Assembly: GCF_020524495.1 (NCBI RefSeq) | Contig: NZ_JAIVLB010000006.1 | Coordinates: forward strand, 1-64,000 | Reading direction: 5' to 3' | Length of the DNA: 64,000 bases | Origin: Bacillus stratosphericus | Lineage (GTDB): Bacteria > Bacillota > Bacilli > Bacillales > Bacillaceae | Shown: positions 29,694-40,231 of the stretch, piece by piece | Position numbering within the stretch: the first letter of the stretch is position 1 | Layout: every line of letters starts with the position of its first letter | Made by a program: the position numbers and the translations under genes | The notes under the pieces: generated by a model | The model's database searches: none | What the model was told of the DNA's origin: nothing | What the model saw: the letters and a program-made list of their open reading frames with translations, nothing else

Positions 29694-30569
29694 CTATTCT
29701 ATATTTTGCACTTGTTCTTTTATTTTTTCAATAGCACTTTTCATTTCAACCACCAGCTTTGTTAAATGGTGATGGTTCGCTTTTGATCCAATGGTGTTCA
29801 CTTCACGGTTGAGCTCCTGTACAAGAAAGTCAAGTTTCCGGCCGACAGCGCCGCCTTGCGTCAGGATTTGCTGAAATTGCTGGAAATGACTTTTTAATCT
29901 CGTGATCTCTTCCGTAATGTCACATCGATCAGCAAAAATGGCAGCCTCTGTGACTAGCCGGTTTTCTTCAAGCGCCTCTCCGATCCATTCTTGCAATCTT
30001 TGATTCAATCGCTCTTTGTACTGACTCACAACCTCTGGTGCAAATTCTTTTATTTCTTCTGTATAGGCCTCTAGTTCAGATAGTCTGAGCTCACAATCTT
30101 TTTGAAGAGATGTCCCCTCTTGCTCCCTCATGAAGCAAAGCTCCTCGACAGCAGTTTCACAGGCTTCTATCAGCAAATGCTCCAGCTGCTCATTTCGGCT
30201 GACCGACTCTTCTACCTGAACGGCATGTTCCAGCTCAAGTAAGTCATGTGCATGCTTGATGCCAGAAATGTGATAGCGGTCCGCGAGGTCCTTTGCGGCT
30301 TTCATGTATTCATCAAGAAGCGACCAGTCAATCTGAAGAGACCGGCTTGCTAGTTTACCGCCTTCAATCGTAACAAACAGCTCAATTCTACCACGCTGAA
30401 CGTGACGAAGAATGATTTTTTTCAATGTATCTTCTAAATATAAAAGCGGCCTCGGCAAACGGGCATGAACCTCTTTAAAACGGTGATTGACCGATTTTAG
30501 CTCGACTGACACTGTCAGTTCTTCATCGGTTTTACTCGCTTGGCCGAATCCCGTCATACTGCGTATCAT
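29694..30569 (-). CDS. yloC: YicC/YloC family endoribonuclease
   Basis: A 291-residue YicC-family protein. E. coli YicC is reported as an endoribonuclease acting on small RNAs; activity here is inferred from family. It begins with SMTGFGQA, continues with [10 protein letters not shown], and ends with [18 protein letters not shown] and the C-terminal helix, which are the hallmarks. The ATG is weakly preceded by GGGTG. Its operon with remA-gmk-rpoZ links RNA decay with transcription components. The upstream neighbour yloB has its own terminator. Confidence 0.9.
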   Translation of the reverse strand: MIRSMTGFGQASKTDEELTVSVELKSVNHRFKEVHARLPRPLLYLEDTLKKIILRHVQRGRIELFVTIEGGKLASRSLQIDWSLLDEYMKAAKDLADRYHISGIKHAHDLLELEHAVQVEESVSRNEQLEHLLIEACETAVEELCFMREQEGTSLQKDCELRLSELEAYTEEIKEFAPEVVSQYKERLNQRLQEWIGEALEENRLVTEAAIFADRCDITEEITRLKSHFQQFQQILTQGGAVGRKLDFLVQELNREVNTIGSKANHHHLTKLVVEMKSAIEKIKEQVQNIE

Positions 30570-30604
30570 GTCAAAACACCCAATTCTTTCATAAGAATAA
30601 AATG

Positions 30605-30632
30605 AAAAAGGTAATAGAAGACACTATTACCT
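30605..30632 (-). terminator. yloB terminator
   Basis: A 9-bp perfect stem (30609-30617 with 30624-30632, 6-nt loop) is followed by TTTTCATTTT on the minus strand, 20 nt after the yloB stop. Confidence 0.8.
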
Positions 30633-30652
30633 CAAAATTATACCATAACGAA

Positions 30653-33328
30653 TTATTTTTTTCTTGTCAAAAGTGATCCTGCCAGTAAAAAAGTTGGCAG
30701 TGCGGACATACCGATAATCAGCAGCCAATCAAATGGTGCAATTGCCACCGTTTTGAAAATTGGCTGAAGAGGCGGATAATAAATAACCACAAACATCAGA
30801 AGAAGAGATGACAAAACAGCTCCGATTAAGTATATATTCCCAAATGGATTACGTTCAAAAATAGATCGTTCACTGCGGCAGTCAAATACATGAATGAGCT
30901 GCGCCAACACAAGCGTGCTAAATGCGACAGTCTGTGCATATTGCAGTTCGTTTGGATCGCGGTAATATACAAACATAAATGCTAATAGGGTGGCTAGCCC
31001 GATGAGGAAGCCCCTTGATATGACCTTCCAGCCAAGCCCCCTCGCAAAAATTCCCTCTTTCATGTTCCGCGGCTTTCTCTTCATCACATCGCCTTCTGGC
31101 TTATCCATTCCAAGTGCCATAGCTGGTAGACCGTCTGTCACAAGGTTTACCCATAGAATTTGAATGGGAACGAGAGGAAGCGGAAGCGCAAGGAGCATCG
31201 CAAACAGCATAACCAAAATTTCTCCAACATTTGAGGCAAGCAAATAGCGGACAAATTTGCGAATGTTTTCGTAAATATTCCGTCCCTCTTTAATGGCGGA
31301 TTTAATGGTCGCAAAATTGTCATCAAGTAAAATGAGGGAGGAAGCTTCTTTGGCTACGTCTGTTCCGGTGATGCCCATTGATATTCCGATATCTGCCTGT
31401 TTAATCGCGGGCGCATCATTGACTCCATCACCTGTCATCGCCACAATATGGCCATTTTTTTGGTAGGCCTTCACAATTCTCAGCTTATGCTCTGGAGATA
31501 CCCGGGCAAAGACGTATACATTTTCAGCCATTTGCTCAAGCTTTTTGTCACTAAGCTGATCCAACGCTTTCCCGTCAAGCACCTTTCCTTGCTTTGGTAA
31601 AAGGCTCAAGTCCTTTGCAATGGCTTTGGCTGTTTCTACGTGATCTCCTGTAATCATAACGGTTTTAATTCCAGCATCCCGGCATTCTTTGATGGCTCGC
31701 CTAACTTCAGGACGAGGTGGATCGATCATGCCCTCTAACCCGATAAACGTTAAATCCATTTCAGCCTGCTGAACAGATGTGATTTTTTCTTTCAGACCAA
31801 CTTTTTTATACGCAATGGCTATGGTTCTCAGTGCTTGCCTTGCTAAGCCTTGAATGGCGGCTTCTGTTTCTTGTCGATGGGTTTGAGTGAAAGAGGCTGT
31901 GCGTCCTCCGTGCATGATATGACTTGAACGGTTCATCAGCACATCTGGCGCACCTTTTGCAATAACATACCGCTCTTTCTCATTGGTTTCTATGACGACT
32001 GACATCATTTTTCTTTCTGAGTCAAAAGGAAACTCCTCTACTACGTGAAACCCTGCTTCTATAAATTGCTCAGTAAACCCCGCTTTACGCGCTGCGGTTA
32101 GAAGTGCCCCTTCTGTTGGATCTCCATCAAGCCTCATCTCCCCATCTTTTTCAACGATGGTCGATGTATTACAAAGCGCTCCATATAATAAAACCTTTTG
32201 TAGGCTTGGGTGTTTGTCAACATGGACAAGTTCTCCATTTAAGGTGAAATCACCAGACGGCTCATAGCCTGTGCCAGAAATATTCCACGTTTTCCCCTCT
32301 GCCCACACATGTGTCACTGTCATTTTATTTTGCGTCATTGTTCCTGTTTTGTCAGAGCAAATGATAGAGGCGCAGCCGAGTGTTTCCACTGCAGGGAGCT
32401 TTCTGACAATTGATTTTTGTTTAATCATCCGCTGCACACCTAATGAAAGTGCGACGGTTACAATAGCCGGCAGTCCTTCTGGAATGGCAGCAACAGCGAG
32501 AGAGACACCCGCTAAGAACATATGATACAAATCATGTCCTTGCACCACGCCAAGAACAACAACGAGCACAGTTAAAAATAAAGCAGCAACAATCAGGATT
32601 TTCCCTAGCTGTTCGAGACGTCTTTGCAGCGGTGTTTCCATATTACCTGCGGTATCCAGCATACCCGCTATTTGTCCCATGGCTGTATTCATTCCTGTAC
32701 CGATGACAATACCCACACCGCTTCCTCTAGTGACAAGCGTTCCCATAAAGGCCATGTTCGTCAAATCTCCAAGCGATACATGGACTCGTGAAAGTGGACT
32801 TGCATGTTTGACCGCTGGGATGGACTCTCCAGTGAGGGCTGATTCTTCGATCTCTAAACTCTTTGTTTCTAGTAATCTGATATCTGCCCCAATCCGGTCC
32901 CCGCTTGAAAACTTCACAATATCCCCTGGTACGAGGTGTTTCGACGGGATTTTGACCCACTCATTGTTTCTCCTTGCATACACATGCGGAGTTGATAATT
33001 CCTTTAGCGCTTGTAGGGATTTTTCCGCCCGGCGCTCCTGGTAAAAGCCGAGTACACCATTAATGAGAACAATCGCTATAATCGCCACAGCATCAATGTA
33101 TTCACCTAAAAAAGCAGAAATGATCGTTGCCGCAAGCAAGATTAACACCATAAAGTCTTTAAATTGTGCTAAAAAGAGGATCAAAGCCGACGCCTTTTTC
33201 CCTTCCTGCAATTCATTTGGCCCGTGCTTTTCAAGCCGCTTTTGTACATCTTTTTCTGACAGTCCGTCACCTATCGATGTATTCATTGTTTTTAATAAAT
33301 CGGTTTGGTTCAGTTCATGCCAATTCAT
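30653..33328 (-). CDS. yloB: calcium-transporting P-type ATPase YloB
   Basis: A type IIA (SERCA/PMR1-like) cation ATPase of 891 residues, expected in the membrane with about ten helices. Motifs: actuator TGES, phosphorylation site [10 protein letters not shown] (about 330-339), KGAPD nucleotide-binding motif, [10 protein letters not shown] hinge; membrane segment PEGLPA matches Ca2+ site residues. In B. subtilis YloB is a sporulation-associated Ca2+ ATPase. The ATG is preceded by AGGAGTGGGCGAGGT. It is monocistronic, divergent from rqcH, with a terminator downstream. I found no convincing sporulation promoter. Confidence 0.95.
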   Translation of the reverse strand: MNWHELNQTDLLKTMNTSIGDGLSEKDVQKRLEKHGPNELQEGKKASALILFLAQFKDFMVLILLAATIISAFLGEYIDAVAIIAIVLINGVLGFYQERRAEKSLQALKELSTPHVYARRNNEWVKIPSKHLVPGDIVKFSSGDRIGADIRLLETKSLEIEESALTGESIPAVKHASPLSRVHVSLGDLTNMAFMGTLVTRGSGVGIVIGTGMNTAMGQIAGMLDTAGNMETPLQRRLEQLGKILIVAALFLTVLVVVLGVVQGHDLYHMFLAGVSLAVAAIPEGLPAIVTVALSLGVQRMIKQKSIVRKLPAVETLGCASIICSDKTGTMTQNKMTVTHVWAEGKTWNISGTGYEPSGDFTLNGELVHVDKHPSLQKVLLYGALCNTSTIVEKDGEMRLDGDPTEGALLTAARKAGFTEQFIEAGFHVVEEFPFDSERKMMSVVIETNEKERYVIAKGAPDVLMNRSSHIMHGGRTASFTQTHRQETEAAIQGLARQALRTIAIAYKKVGLKEKITSVQQAEMDLTFIGLEGMIDPPRPEVRRAIKECRDAGIKTVMITGDHVETAKAIAKDLSLLPKQGKVLDGKALDQLSDKKLEQMAENVYVFARVSPEHKLRIVKAYQKNGHIVAMTGDGVNDAPAIKQADIGISMGITGTDVAKEASSLILLDDNFATIKSAIKEGRNIYENIRKFVRYLLASNVGEILVMLFAMLLALPLPLVPIQILWVNLVTDGLPAMALGMDKPEGDVMKRKPRNMKEGIFARGLGWKVISRGFLIGLATLLAFMFVYYRDPNELQYAQTVAFSTLVLAQLIHVFDCRSERSIFERNPFGNIYLIGAVLSSLLLMFVVIYYPPLQPIFKTVAIAPFDWLLIIGMSALPTFLLAGSLLTRKK

Positions 33329-33388
33329 TTGACCTCGCCCACTCCTCTTTTGTTCTCTCTCATATGCAGTGTTCTATAAGCCAGTTTA

Positions 33389-33417
33389 TTCAGACTCGTC
33401 CTAAATCATGCTATAAT
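33389..33417 (+). promoter_or_regulatory. promoter of rqcH
   Basis: TTCAGA (33389-33394), 17 nt, then TATAAT (33412-33417) preceded by TGC (extended -10). A 7-bp hairpin AAAGAAC (33431-33437) / GTTCTTT (33451-33457) lies in the leader. Confidence 0.6.
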
Positions 33418-33493
33418 AATAAGACTGCCTAAAGAACGAGAAAGCGTAAGGTTCTTTCAGTAGATTTGTGTGAAAGAAGAGGGTGTATCCAAC

Positions 33494-35203
33494 ATGTCAT
33501 TTGACGGCATTTTTACATACGGTATGACAAATGAATTACAAGACACTTTAACTGGCGGGAGAATTTCAAAAATACATCAGCCATATAAGCACGAGCTCAT
33601 TTTTCATATCCGAGCAAACGGGAGAAATCATAAGCTCCTTTTATCGGCTCATCCGAGCTATGCGAGAGTGCAGCTCACTGAGCATCATTACGATAATCCA
33701 AGTGAGCCTCCAATGTTTTGTATGCTCCTGCGAAAGCATCTTGAGGGCGGATTCATTGAACGTTTTGAACAGGTTGGATTTGACCGGGTCATCGTGCTTC
33801 ACGTACGAAGCCGAAATGAAATTGGCGATGAACAGACCCGAAAGCTATATATTGAAATCATGGGCCGGCACAGTAATTTGATTCTTGTTGAGGACGAAAC
33901 GCAGCAGATCATTGACGGTCTGAAACATCTTTCTCCATCCGTGAACAGCTATCGAACGGTGCTGCCAGGTCATGAATACCTTCTGCCGCCCGCACAGCAA
34001 AAATTGAATCCTTTTGAAGTGACGAAGGGTGATATTTTAAAGCATTTGCGTTTTCAAGAAGGGAAAATTGCCAATCAAATTGTCGACACATTCTCTGGAG
34101 TTTCTCCTCTGTTTGCAAAGGAAGCCGTTCACAGAGCTGGCCTTGCTAATCAGGAAACGATTCCAAATACACTGCTAGATATGTTCCAGCTTATACGGAC
34201 TCAGTCCTTTATACCGCAGTTCACAAGAAAAAATGGCAAAGAGTACTTTTATTTATTAGAACTTCAGCATGTAAGTGGCGACATGAAGACGTTCGATTCT
34301 CTTAGCCAGCTGCTTGATCGCTTTTATTTTGGAAAAGCTGAGAGGGACAGAGTCAAACAGCAGGCGGCTGACCTGGAACGGTTTGTTGTGAATGAAAAGA
34401 AGAAAAATGAAAACAAGCTGAAAAAACTAAAAAGAACCTTTGAAGAATCCCAAAAGGCACATAAGTACCAGCTCTATGGTGAATTGTTAACAGCCAATTT
34501 ATATGCCATTAAAAAAGGTGATAAAGAAGCGACTGTCATCAATTATTACGATGAAGAAGGCAGAGAGATCACGATACCGCTAAAAACAAACAAAACCCCT
34601 TCTGAAAATGCGCAGGCATATTTTACAAAATATCAAAAGGCAAAAAATGCAGTAGAGGCGGTAAATGAACAAATCGAGCGGACACATGAAGAAATTATTT
34701 ATTTTGAAGAGCTGATCCAGCAGCTGTCCTCTGCCTCACCAAAAGATTTAGAGGAAATGAGAGAAGAGCTTGTTGAAGGAAAATATTTACGCCCCAAACA
34801 AAAACGTCACGCCAAAAAGAAAAAACCGTCGGCCATTCAACTGGAAACGTATGAATCTTCTCAAGGCATTCCAATTTTGGTGGGAAAAAACAACAAACAA
34901 AACGAGTATTTGACCACAAAGGCTGCTGCTCGTGATGACATTTGGCTGCACACAAAGGATATTCCTGGATCACATGTCGTCATACGCCATCAAGCACCTG
35001 ACGAACAAACCTTGCTTGAAGCCGCTCAAATTGCTGCCTATTTCTCTAAGGCACAGGAGTCAAGCTCTGTCCCTGTGGATTATACGACCATTCGGCATGT
35101 GAAAAAACCAAACGGAGCAAAGCCTGGCTTTGTTACGTATGATCAGCAGCAAACATTATTTGTCACGCCTGATAAAGATGTTGTACTAAAGCTGCGAACA
35201 TAA
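33494..35203 (+). CDS. rqcH: ribosome quality control factor RqcH
   Basis: RqcH (YloA, NEMF family) binds obstructed 50S-peptidyl-tRNA complexes and recruits tRNA-Ala to add C-terminal alanine tails that mark stalled peptides for degradation. It has 569 residues: NFACT-N (about 1-175, with [13 protein letters not shown] and the RNEIGDE segment), helix-hairpin-helix (KEAVHRAGL), a long coiled coil (about 290-430), and the NFACT-R domain with [17 protein letters not shown] near 480. The ATG at 33494 gives the B. subtilis N-terminus [10 protein letters not shown]; an upstream GTG would add eight codons. It was formerly annotated as a fibronectin-binding protein. Confidence 0.95.
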   Translation: MSFDGIFTYGMTNELQDTLTGGRISKIHQPYKHELIFHIRANGRNHKLLLSAHPSYARVQLTEHHYDNPSEPPMFCMLLRKHLEGGFIERFEQVGFDRVIVLHVRSRNEIGDEQTRKLYIEIMGRHSNLILVEDETQQIIDGLKHLSPSVNSYRTVLPGHEYLLPPAQQKLNPFEVTKGDILKHLRFQEGKIANQIVDTFSGVSPLFAKEAVHRAGLANQETIPNTLLDMFQLIRTQSFIPQFTRKNGKEYFYLLELQHVSGDMKTFDSLSQLLDRFYFGKAERDRVKQQAADLERFVVNEKKKNENKLKKLKRTFEESQKAHKYQLYGELLTANLYAIKKGDKEATVINYYDEEGREITIPLKTNKTPSENAQAYFTKYQKAKNAVEAVNEQIERTHEEIIYFEELIQQLSSASPKDLEEMREELVEGKYLRPKQKRHAKKKKPSAIQLETYESSQGIPILVGKNNKQNEYLTTKAAARDDIWLHTKDIPGSHVVIRHQAPDEQTLLEAAQIAAYFSKAQESSSVPVDYTTIRHVKKPNGAKPGFVTYDQQQTLFVTPDKDVVLKLRT

Positions 35204-35245
35204 AAAAAGCCGATAAAATCTTAAATAAGATTTTATCGGCTTTTT
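35204..35245. terminator. bidirectional terminator between rqcH and sirC
   Basis: A 19-bp perfect stem (35204-35222 with 35227-35245, AAAT loop) begins directly after the rqcH stop and contains the sirC stop codon. Both arms end in T-runs, so it serves both convergent genes. Confidence 0.92.
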
Positions 35246-35736
35246 CTCTGTCGTGTTTTCCTTTCCACATAGAGGGCATCAAGGGCATCTACATCTTCTT
35301 GTTCAAGCAGATTCTCAATCGCTGAAGCCAGCTGCTTTGTCCGAGTAGGGCTTGCCCCGCTCGTTGATACTGAAATCGTCACTTTTCCTGCTTTGACAAC
35401 CTTTGGCATGATCACATTACCGAGCTCTGATTGACTGACACAATTGACAAGCTGATGAGGCTGCGCTGTTTGCGTGATCCATTCGTTCACTGCAGGGTCG
35501 TTTGTTGCAGCAACAATGAAGAATGCACCTTTTAGATCTTCAGCGCTCACCTTTTTTTCCTTCCAATTCAGCTCATATGTATCAATGATACGCGCCATCT
35601 CATCACAAATGTGAGGACTAACGACCGTGACGCTACAAGACTCTGTACCTAATGCATTCGCCCTTCTTGCCGCTACCGATCCGCCGCCAGCGATGAGCAC
35701 TTGTTTATTAGTTAGATCAAGATTGATTGGAAGCAT
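35233..35736 (-). CDS. sirC: precorrin-2 dehydrogenase (siroheme synthesis, YlnF)
   Basis: Oxidises precorrin-2 to sirohydrochlorin with NAD+, the second step of siroheme synthesis. It has 167 residues: an NAD-binding Rossmann domain (VLIAGGGSVAARRANAL) and a small C-terminal dimerisation part (SPTRTKQLASAIEN). It is the stand-alone form of the CysG N-terminal domain. The ATG at 35736 follows AAGGAGAAGG and lies inside the last 20 nt of sirB; a more upstream start is not supported. It is the last gene of the cys-sir operon. Confidence 0.92.
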   Translation of the reverse strand: MLPINLDLTNKQVLIAGGGSVAARRANALGTESCSVTVVSPHICDEMARIIDTYELNWKEKKVSAEDLKGAFFIVAATNDPAVNEWITQTAQPHQLVNCVSQSELGNVIMPKVVKAGKVTISVSTSGASPTRTKQLASAIENLLEQEDVDALDALYVERKTRQRKSR

Positions 35737-36502
35737 GGCCTTCTCCTTGAAAACGAAACACATCCTCTTTGTTTAAAATGGTTTCTTTCACGCGTTCCAT
35801 ATAAGCGGCTTTCACATGGGGATGAAATCCAATATACCGGCATAAACGGACATCCTGAAGCCGTTCTCTCGCCTGATCTACTTCACTTTCAATCTCTTTC
35901 ATTAAAATGCCCGTAAACAAAAGGTAAGGAATGATATACACAGGCTTATGCTCATCTAACGTTAACTGCGCTAGAACGTCTCGATAATTTGGCTCACATG
36001 CCGTAATAAAACATGGGAGAACCTCTGTACGAGGCAGCATGCTTCGGACGTCGTCTGCAATGCCAAATACGTCCCGCTTCACATCCGGATCAGAGCTACC
36101 GCGGCCAACTAAGAGGATCCTTGCTCTCTCACCTCGATAACCTGCCTCTTCAATCCTTACTACAACGGCTTTTGTGACTTCTTGATTCACGCCAATTGGT
36201 CTTCCGTATGTCACCTTGACTTGGGGGAATCGTTTTTTTACTTTCTCAATCTCGACTGGGATATCTGATTTCGCATGAACGGCAGTTAATAAGAGGAGCG
36301 GGACTATCGCTATGTGTGTTGCTCCTTTTTTCACGCAGATTTCAAACCCTTCTTCTATATAAGGCTCATTCAACTCTAAAAAACAAATCTCTTGTATATC
36401 TGCTTCAACTAACGGCATACAGCTTCTCATAAAAGAAATAGCTTTATCTTGTGCTTCTTTTACCCTGCTTCCATGCCCAACATAAAGTACAGCTTGTTTC
36501 AT
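35717..36502 (-). CDS. sirB: sirohydrochlorin ferrochelatase (YlnE)
   Basis: Inserts Fe2+ into sirohydrochlorin to make siroheme, the cofactor of sulfite and nitrite reductases. It has 261 residues in two CbiX-like halves; each half has a short GHGSR / GRGSSD motif, the first with the catalytic His. The ATG follows AGGAGGG. It overlaps sirC by 20 nt. CbiX-type cobalt chelatase is excluded mainly by operon context. Confidence 0.92.
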   Translation of the reverse strand: MKQAVLYVGHGSRVKEAQDKAISFMRSCMPLVEADIQEICFLELNEPYIEEGFEICVKKGATHIAIVPLLLLTAVHAKSDIPVEIEKVKKRFPQVKVTYGRPIGVNQEVTKAVVVRIEEAGYRGERARILLVGRGSSDPDVKRDVFGIADDVRSMLPRTEVLPCFITACEPNYRDVLAQLTLDEHKPVYIIPYLLFTGILMKEIESEVDQARERLQDVRLCRYIGFHPHVKAAYMERVKETILNKEDVFRFQGEGHASNQS

Positions 36503-36568
36503 TTGACCCCTCCTTAATTTTGATCAGACGAAAAGACAAGATATATCCACGTGTTTTTCCCCTTCATC

Positions 36569-37327
36569 TCATTTTTCAACCAGTGCAGGTTCAAACCAGC
36601 TGAGCTTTTGATGAAAATGAACAACTTCTCCTACAACAATCAAACTCGGATGCTCGATTCCTTCTTTTTCAACTGTTTCAGACAGCGTAGCCACCGTGCA
36701 GCAAGTCGTCTTTTGCCTAGTAGTGGTTCCCCAGTGAATGAAAGCAGCTGGTGTGTCAGGATTACGTCCATTTTTCAGCAGAAGCCGCTGCACTCTTTCC
36801 ACGTTTTTGACTCCCATATAGATCACAAGAGTATCAATGCCTGTTGCCAGCGCCTCCCACTTTTCTTCAAATTGTTCATCCTTTTGATAATGTCCTGTGA
36901 CAAAGGCGACATTTGAGCTGAATTCACGATGCGTCACAGGAATACCCGCATAAGCAGCCGCTGCAATACCAGATGTAATCCCTGGGATGACCTCATACAT
37001 GATACCGTGCTCAGCTAAGCACTCTATTTCTTCACCGCCACGGCCAAATACAAAGGGGTCGCCGCCTTTCAAACGAACGACAACGTTCCCTTCTTTTGCA
37101 TGAGCAACAATCGCTTCATTGATGGCTTCCTGTCTCATCGTATGGTGATTTGGCAGCTTTCCACAATATATCAATTCCGCCTCAGGTTTGGCGTGGGCGA
37201 GAATCTCTTGATTGACAAGACGATCATACAAAATGACATCTGCCTGCTGTATTGTTTTATGGGCCTTTAATGTAATTAAGTCTGGATCACCCGGTCCCGC
37301 ACCAACAATGTATACTTTCCCCATCAT
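36569..37327 (-). CDS. sumT: uroporphyrinogen-III C-methyltransferase (YlnD)
   Basis: Makes precorrin-2 from uroporphyrinogen III with two SAM, the branch point to siroheme. It has about 252 residues: GAGPGDPDLITLKA near the N-terminus, RLKGGDPFVFGRGGEE, and PGITSGIAAAAYAGIPVTHR are classic tetrapyrrole methylase motifs. Two adjacent ATG codons (37327, 37324) follow AGGGGGAG; either may be used. It lies 25 nt after cysC, in the sulfate assimilation operon, which supplies siroheme to a sulfite reductase encoded elsewhere. Confidence 0.93.
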   Translation of the reverse strand: MMGKVYIVGAGPGDPDLITLKAHKTIQQADVILYDRLVNQEILAHAKPEAELIYCGKLPNHHTMRQEAINEAIVAHAKEGNVVVRLKGGDPFVFGRGGEEIECLAEHGIMYEVIPGITSGIAAAAYAGIPVTHREFSSNVAFVTGHYQKDEQFEEKWEALATGIDTLVIYMGVKNVERVQRLLLKNGRNPDTPAAFIHWGTTTRQKTTCCTVATLSETVEKEGIEHPSLIVVGEVVHFHQKLSWFEPALVEK

Positions 37328-37352
37328 GCTTTCTCCCCCTGCCATCAGGCGA

Positions 37353-37946
37353 TTATTTCGTCGTTTCCTTTACATAATCAACAAGGTGCTGTTTGGATTC
37401 CTCGCGTGACAATTCACCTGTATCTAGGACAAGCTCAGGTGAAGCTGGTTCTTCGTACGGTGAATCAATTCCAGTGAAAAATAGAATTTCGCCGTTTCTT
37501 GCTTTTTTATATAACCCCTTTGGATCACGCTCTTCACACACATTGAGATCACATTTCAAAAACACTTCGTGAAATTCCCCATCTTCGACTAATTGTCGGA
37601 CAATTTGGCGATCTTCTTGAAATGGTGAAATAAAGGCAGTGATGACAATTGTCCCTTGCGCAACAAATAGTTTCGCCACTTCTCCTATCCGCCGAATGTT
37701 CTCTTTTCTATCGTCATCTGAAAATCCTAAATCTTTATTGAGTCCATGTCGTACGTTGTCTCCATCAAGAACTGTGACTTGATAGCCCTGTTCAAACAGC
37801 TCTCTAGCCGCTGCGTTTGCGATCGTCGATTTACCTGAACCACTTAGACCAGTGAGCCAAATGATGCCGCTTGTATGATTATTTTTCTGTTGATATTCTT
37901 TTTTTGTAATAGATGAATCATGCCACACGATATGTTCGTTACTCAT
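37353..37946 (-). CDS. cysC: adenylylsulfate kinase
   Basis: Phosphorylates APS to PAPS. It has 197 residues with the P-loop GLSGSGKST (about 35-43), DGDNVRHGL, the FISPF active-site segment and KGLYKKAR. The ATG at 37946 follows AAGGAGTG and gives the B. subtilis length; an upstream ATG three codons earlier lies in the ribosome binding site region. It lies 13 nt after sat. Confidence 0.96.
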   Translation of the reverse strand: MSNEHIVWHDSSITKKEYQQKNNHTSGIIWLTGLSGSGKSTIANAAARELFEQGYQVTVLDGDNVRHGLNKDLGFSDDDRKENIRRIGEVAKLFVAQGTIVITAFISPFQEDRQIVRQLVEDGEFHEVFLKCDLNVCEERDPKGLYKKARNGEILFFTGIDSPYEEPASPELVLDTGELSREESKQHLVDYVKETTK

Positions 37947-37959
37947 GTCATACACTCCT

Positions 37960-39096
37960 TTAAGATACCGTCTTTTTTAATCCTTTGATTAATGTTTCAA
38001 TGACTTCTTTTCGGCTGAACGTACTCGGGGGTAATTCACCGTTTCTAAGCATTGTTCGAACCTTGGTACCTGAAAGAATGACATGCTCGCTTTTATCGTG
38101 CGGGCACGTTTTTGGCGTTGCCATCGCTTCACATGTATTGCAATAGAAGCTATGTTCAAATTTTAAAGGGGTGATACCGATCTCTTCACTCGTAAATTGA
38201 TCAAATAGTTCCTGCGCCTCGTATGTGCCGTAATAATCGCCCACACCTGCATGATCTCTACCGACAATAAAGTGTGTGCAGCCATAATTTTTACGGACAA
38301 GCGCATGAAATATCGCTTCCTTTGGTCCAGCATAACGCATTGCAGCAGGAAAAACACCTAAAAAGACGCGATCTTTTGGATAATAACCGTTCAATAACAC
38401 TTGATAGCTTTTCATCCTAACATCTGCTGGAATATCATCGGATTTTGTTTCACCAACAAGCGGATTTAAAAATAAGCCATCTACTGTTTCTAGTGCTGTT
38501 TTTTGAATATATTCATGGGCACGGTGGACTGGGTTTCTCGTTTGGAAACCAACAATCGTTTTCCATCCGTTTTCTTTAAAATGTCTTCTTGTTTCTTCTG
38601 GCTCATACGTAAACTGAGGGAATGGTTTTTCGCTTCGTTTCGTCAGTGTAATTTTACCACCAATATACGTGTCCCCGCGCTCAAATAATTTTTTCACCCC
38701 AGGATGATTCCGGTCATCGGTTTTATACACATTCACAGCTTCTTTTTCCTTATCTGGTGTATATTGATCTTCTACTTCAATGACCCCGTATACGGTTCCA
38801 TTGTACGATAGACGTAAAATATCACCTTGATTGATCTCCTCTGCCTTTTCCTTTGTAACTGGCAGCGTAATAGGAAGAGACCAAACGACACCACTTGCAA
38901 GTCGCATACTGCTGACAACTGCTTCGTAATCTGCTTTTGTCAAAAACCCTTCAATTGGACTGTACCCACCAATTGCAATGAGTTCAAGGTCTGCAAAAGA
39001 GATGGCATCCAGTTCAATTTCTTTCGCAACTGTGCTGAGATCATATCCTTCATTTATTCGATTAATTAATACGCCACCATGTGGTGTTAAACTCAT
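37960..39096 (-). CDS. sat: sulfate adenylyltransferase (ATP sulfurylase)
   Basis: Activates sulfate with ATP to give APS. It has 378 residues of the homo-oligomeric Sat type rather than CysDN. Key motifs: [11 protein letters not shown] (about 192-202, the HxxH class) and [12 protein letters not shown] (about 275-286); a CNTC/C/H zinc site is near 315-330. The ATG is preceded by AGAGGAAG. It lies between cysP and cysC. Confidence 0.96.
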   Translation of the reverse strand: MSLTPHGGVLINRINEGYDLSTVAKEIELDAISFADLELIAIGGYSPIEGFLTKADYEAVVSSMRLASGVVWSLPITLPVTKEKAEEINQGDILRLSYNGTVYGVIEVEDQYTPDKEKEAVNVYKTDDRNHPGVKKLFERGDTYIGGKITLTKRSEKPFPQFTYEPEETRRHFKENGWKTIVGFQTRNPVHRAHEYIQKTALETVDGLFLNPLVGETKSDDIPADVRMKSYQVLLNGYYPKDRVFLGVFPAAMRYAGPKEAIFHALVRKNYGCTHFIVGRDHAGVGDYYGTYEAQELFDQFTSEEIGITPLKFEHSFYCNTCEAMATPKTCPHDKSEHVILSGTKVRTMLRNGELPPSTFSRKEVIETLIKGLKKTVS

Positions 39097-39153
39097 TTGT
39101 TCATCTTCCTCTCAATTTTCATATTTATTAGATGTTAATAGTCGGATTTGAGA

Positions 39154-40218
39154 TTAAATCCCGCCGCCCTGTTCATGTATAGAGCTGCTTTCATTTTTGA
39201 CTGCCTTCATCAGACTCAACGCACCGAGTGATGCAAGCAGTACACTTATCATGATAAAAATTGAATAGTAGTCTTCTTTTAAGAAAAGGCTTACCAGCAA
39301 ATATGATAGGCTAAGTGATAAGAAGGGTGACACAACCCAGACCTTCAGCATTTTTTTCACGACATGCTTATGGAAAATGTTCGGTCCATCCTTAGCCATC
39401 CCGAGGCCAATAATGGACGAGGAGGTGATTTGGGTAAGTGGAACTGGCAACCCAAAAATAGAGCTGACGATCACAAGTCCAGCACCAGTACTAGATAACA
39501 AAATTCCTTCACCTGTTTGATAGCGGGTGATTTTCTTTCCGTTTGTTTCAAGTACTCTTCTACCAAGAAAAAGAGCACCTAGTGCAACGAAGGCCCCGCC
39601 ATAAAGTGTCCCTTGACCAATGGACAAAACGCCTGAAGAAACAAGCGGACCTACAGCATTTGCAACGTTGTTCATCCCAGCTGAAAATGCCTCTAGAAAC
39701 CCACTGATGATTAACACGATCGATAAAACCACTGTGCCTTTTTTTGATAATGGGCGTTTAGGGAACATTTTGATGATTTTGACCACAGCAAATGTAAACG
39801 CAAAAGCAACAATTGGAATGATGACCCAAAATGACACAATGACTAAAATAAATTTCACATATAATACTTTATATGCGACCGCAACACCAACGACAGCCCC
39901 TACTGTGACCTCACTCGTTGATAAAGGGATGGCCAATAAGTTAGCTATGAAGAGTGATAATGCAGCGGAGCCAATGATAATACAAACGATTTCAAGTGTA
40001 ATCACAGATTCTGGCATAATCCCAGAGCTGATTGTTTTGACGACCTCAACTCCGCCAATCACTGAACCTGCTAAAATTCCAGCTGCACAAACGCTAAGTG
40101 CATAAATCGGCTTTTGAATGGCACCCGATCCATACGCTATCCCCATAGAAGCAGCTGCTCCGCTTGCGCCAATATTTAAAGCAAAGAATAAGCTAAATAA
40201 AATTGCGGCGATTTCCAT
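39154..40218 (-). CDS. cysP: sulfate permease CysP (PiT family)
   Basis: A 354-residue inorganic phosphate transporter-family protein with about ten hydrophobic helices and the duplicated PiT signature (NIGASGAAASMGIAYGSGA near the N-terminus and GMNNVANAVGPLV near 180). In B. subtilis CysP is a sulfate carrier rather than a phosphate carrier; the operon position between cysH and sat supports that. The ATG follows GGGAGC. It lies 13 nt after cysH. Confidence 0.93.
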   Translation of the reverse strand: MEIAAILFSLFFALNIGASGAAASMGIAYGSGAIQKPIYALSVCAAGILAGSVIGGVEVVKTISSGIMPESVITLEIVCIIIGSAALSLFIANLLAIPLSTSEVTVGAVVGVAVAYKVLYVKFILVIVSFWVIIPIVAFAFTFAVVKIIKMFPKRPLSKKGTVVLSIVLIISGFLEAFSAGMNNVANAVGPLVSSGVLSIGQGTLYGGAFVALGALFLGRRVLETNGKKITRYQTGEGILLSSTGAGLVIVSSIFGLPVPLTQITSSSIIGLGMAKDGPNIFHKHVVKKMLKVWVVSPFLSLSLSYLLVSLFLKEDYYSIFIMISVLLASLGALSLMKAVKNESSSIHEQGGGI

Positions 40219-40231
40219 AGATTATGCTCCC

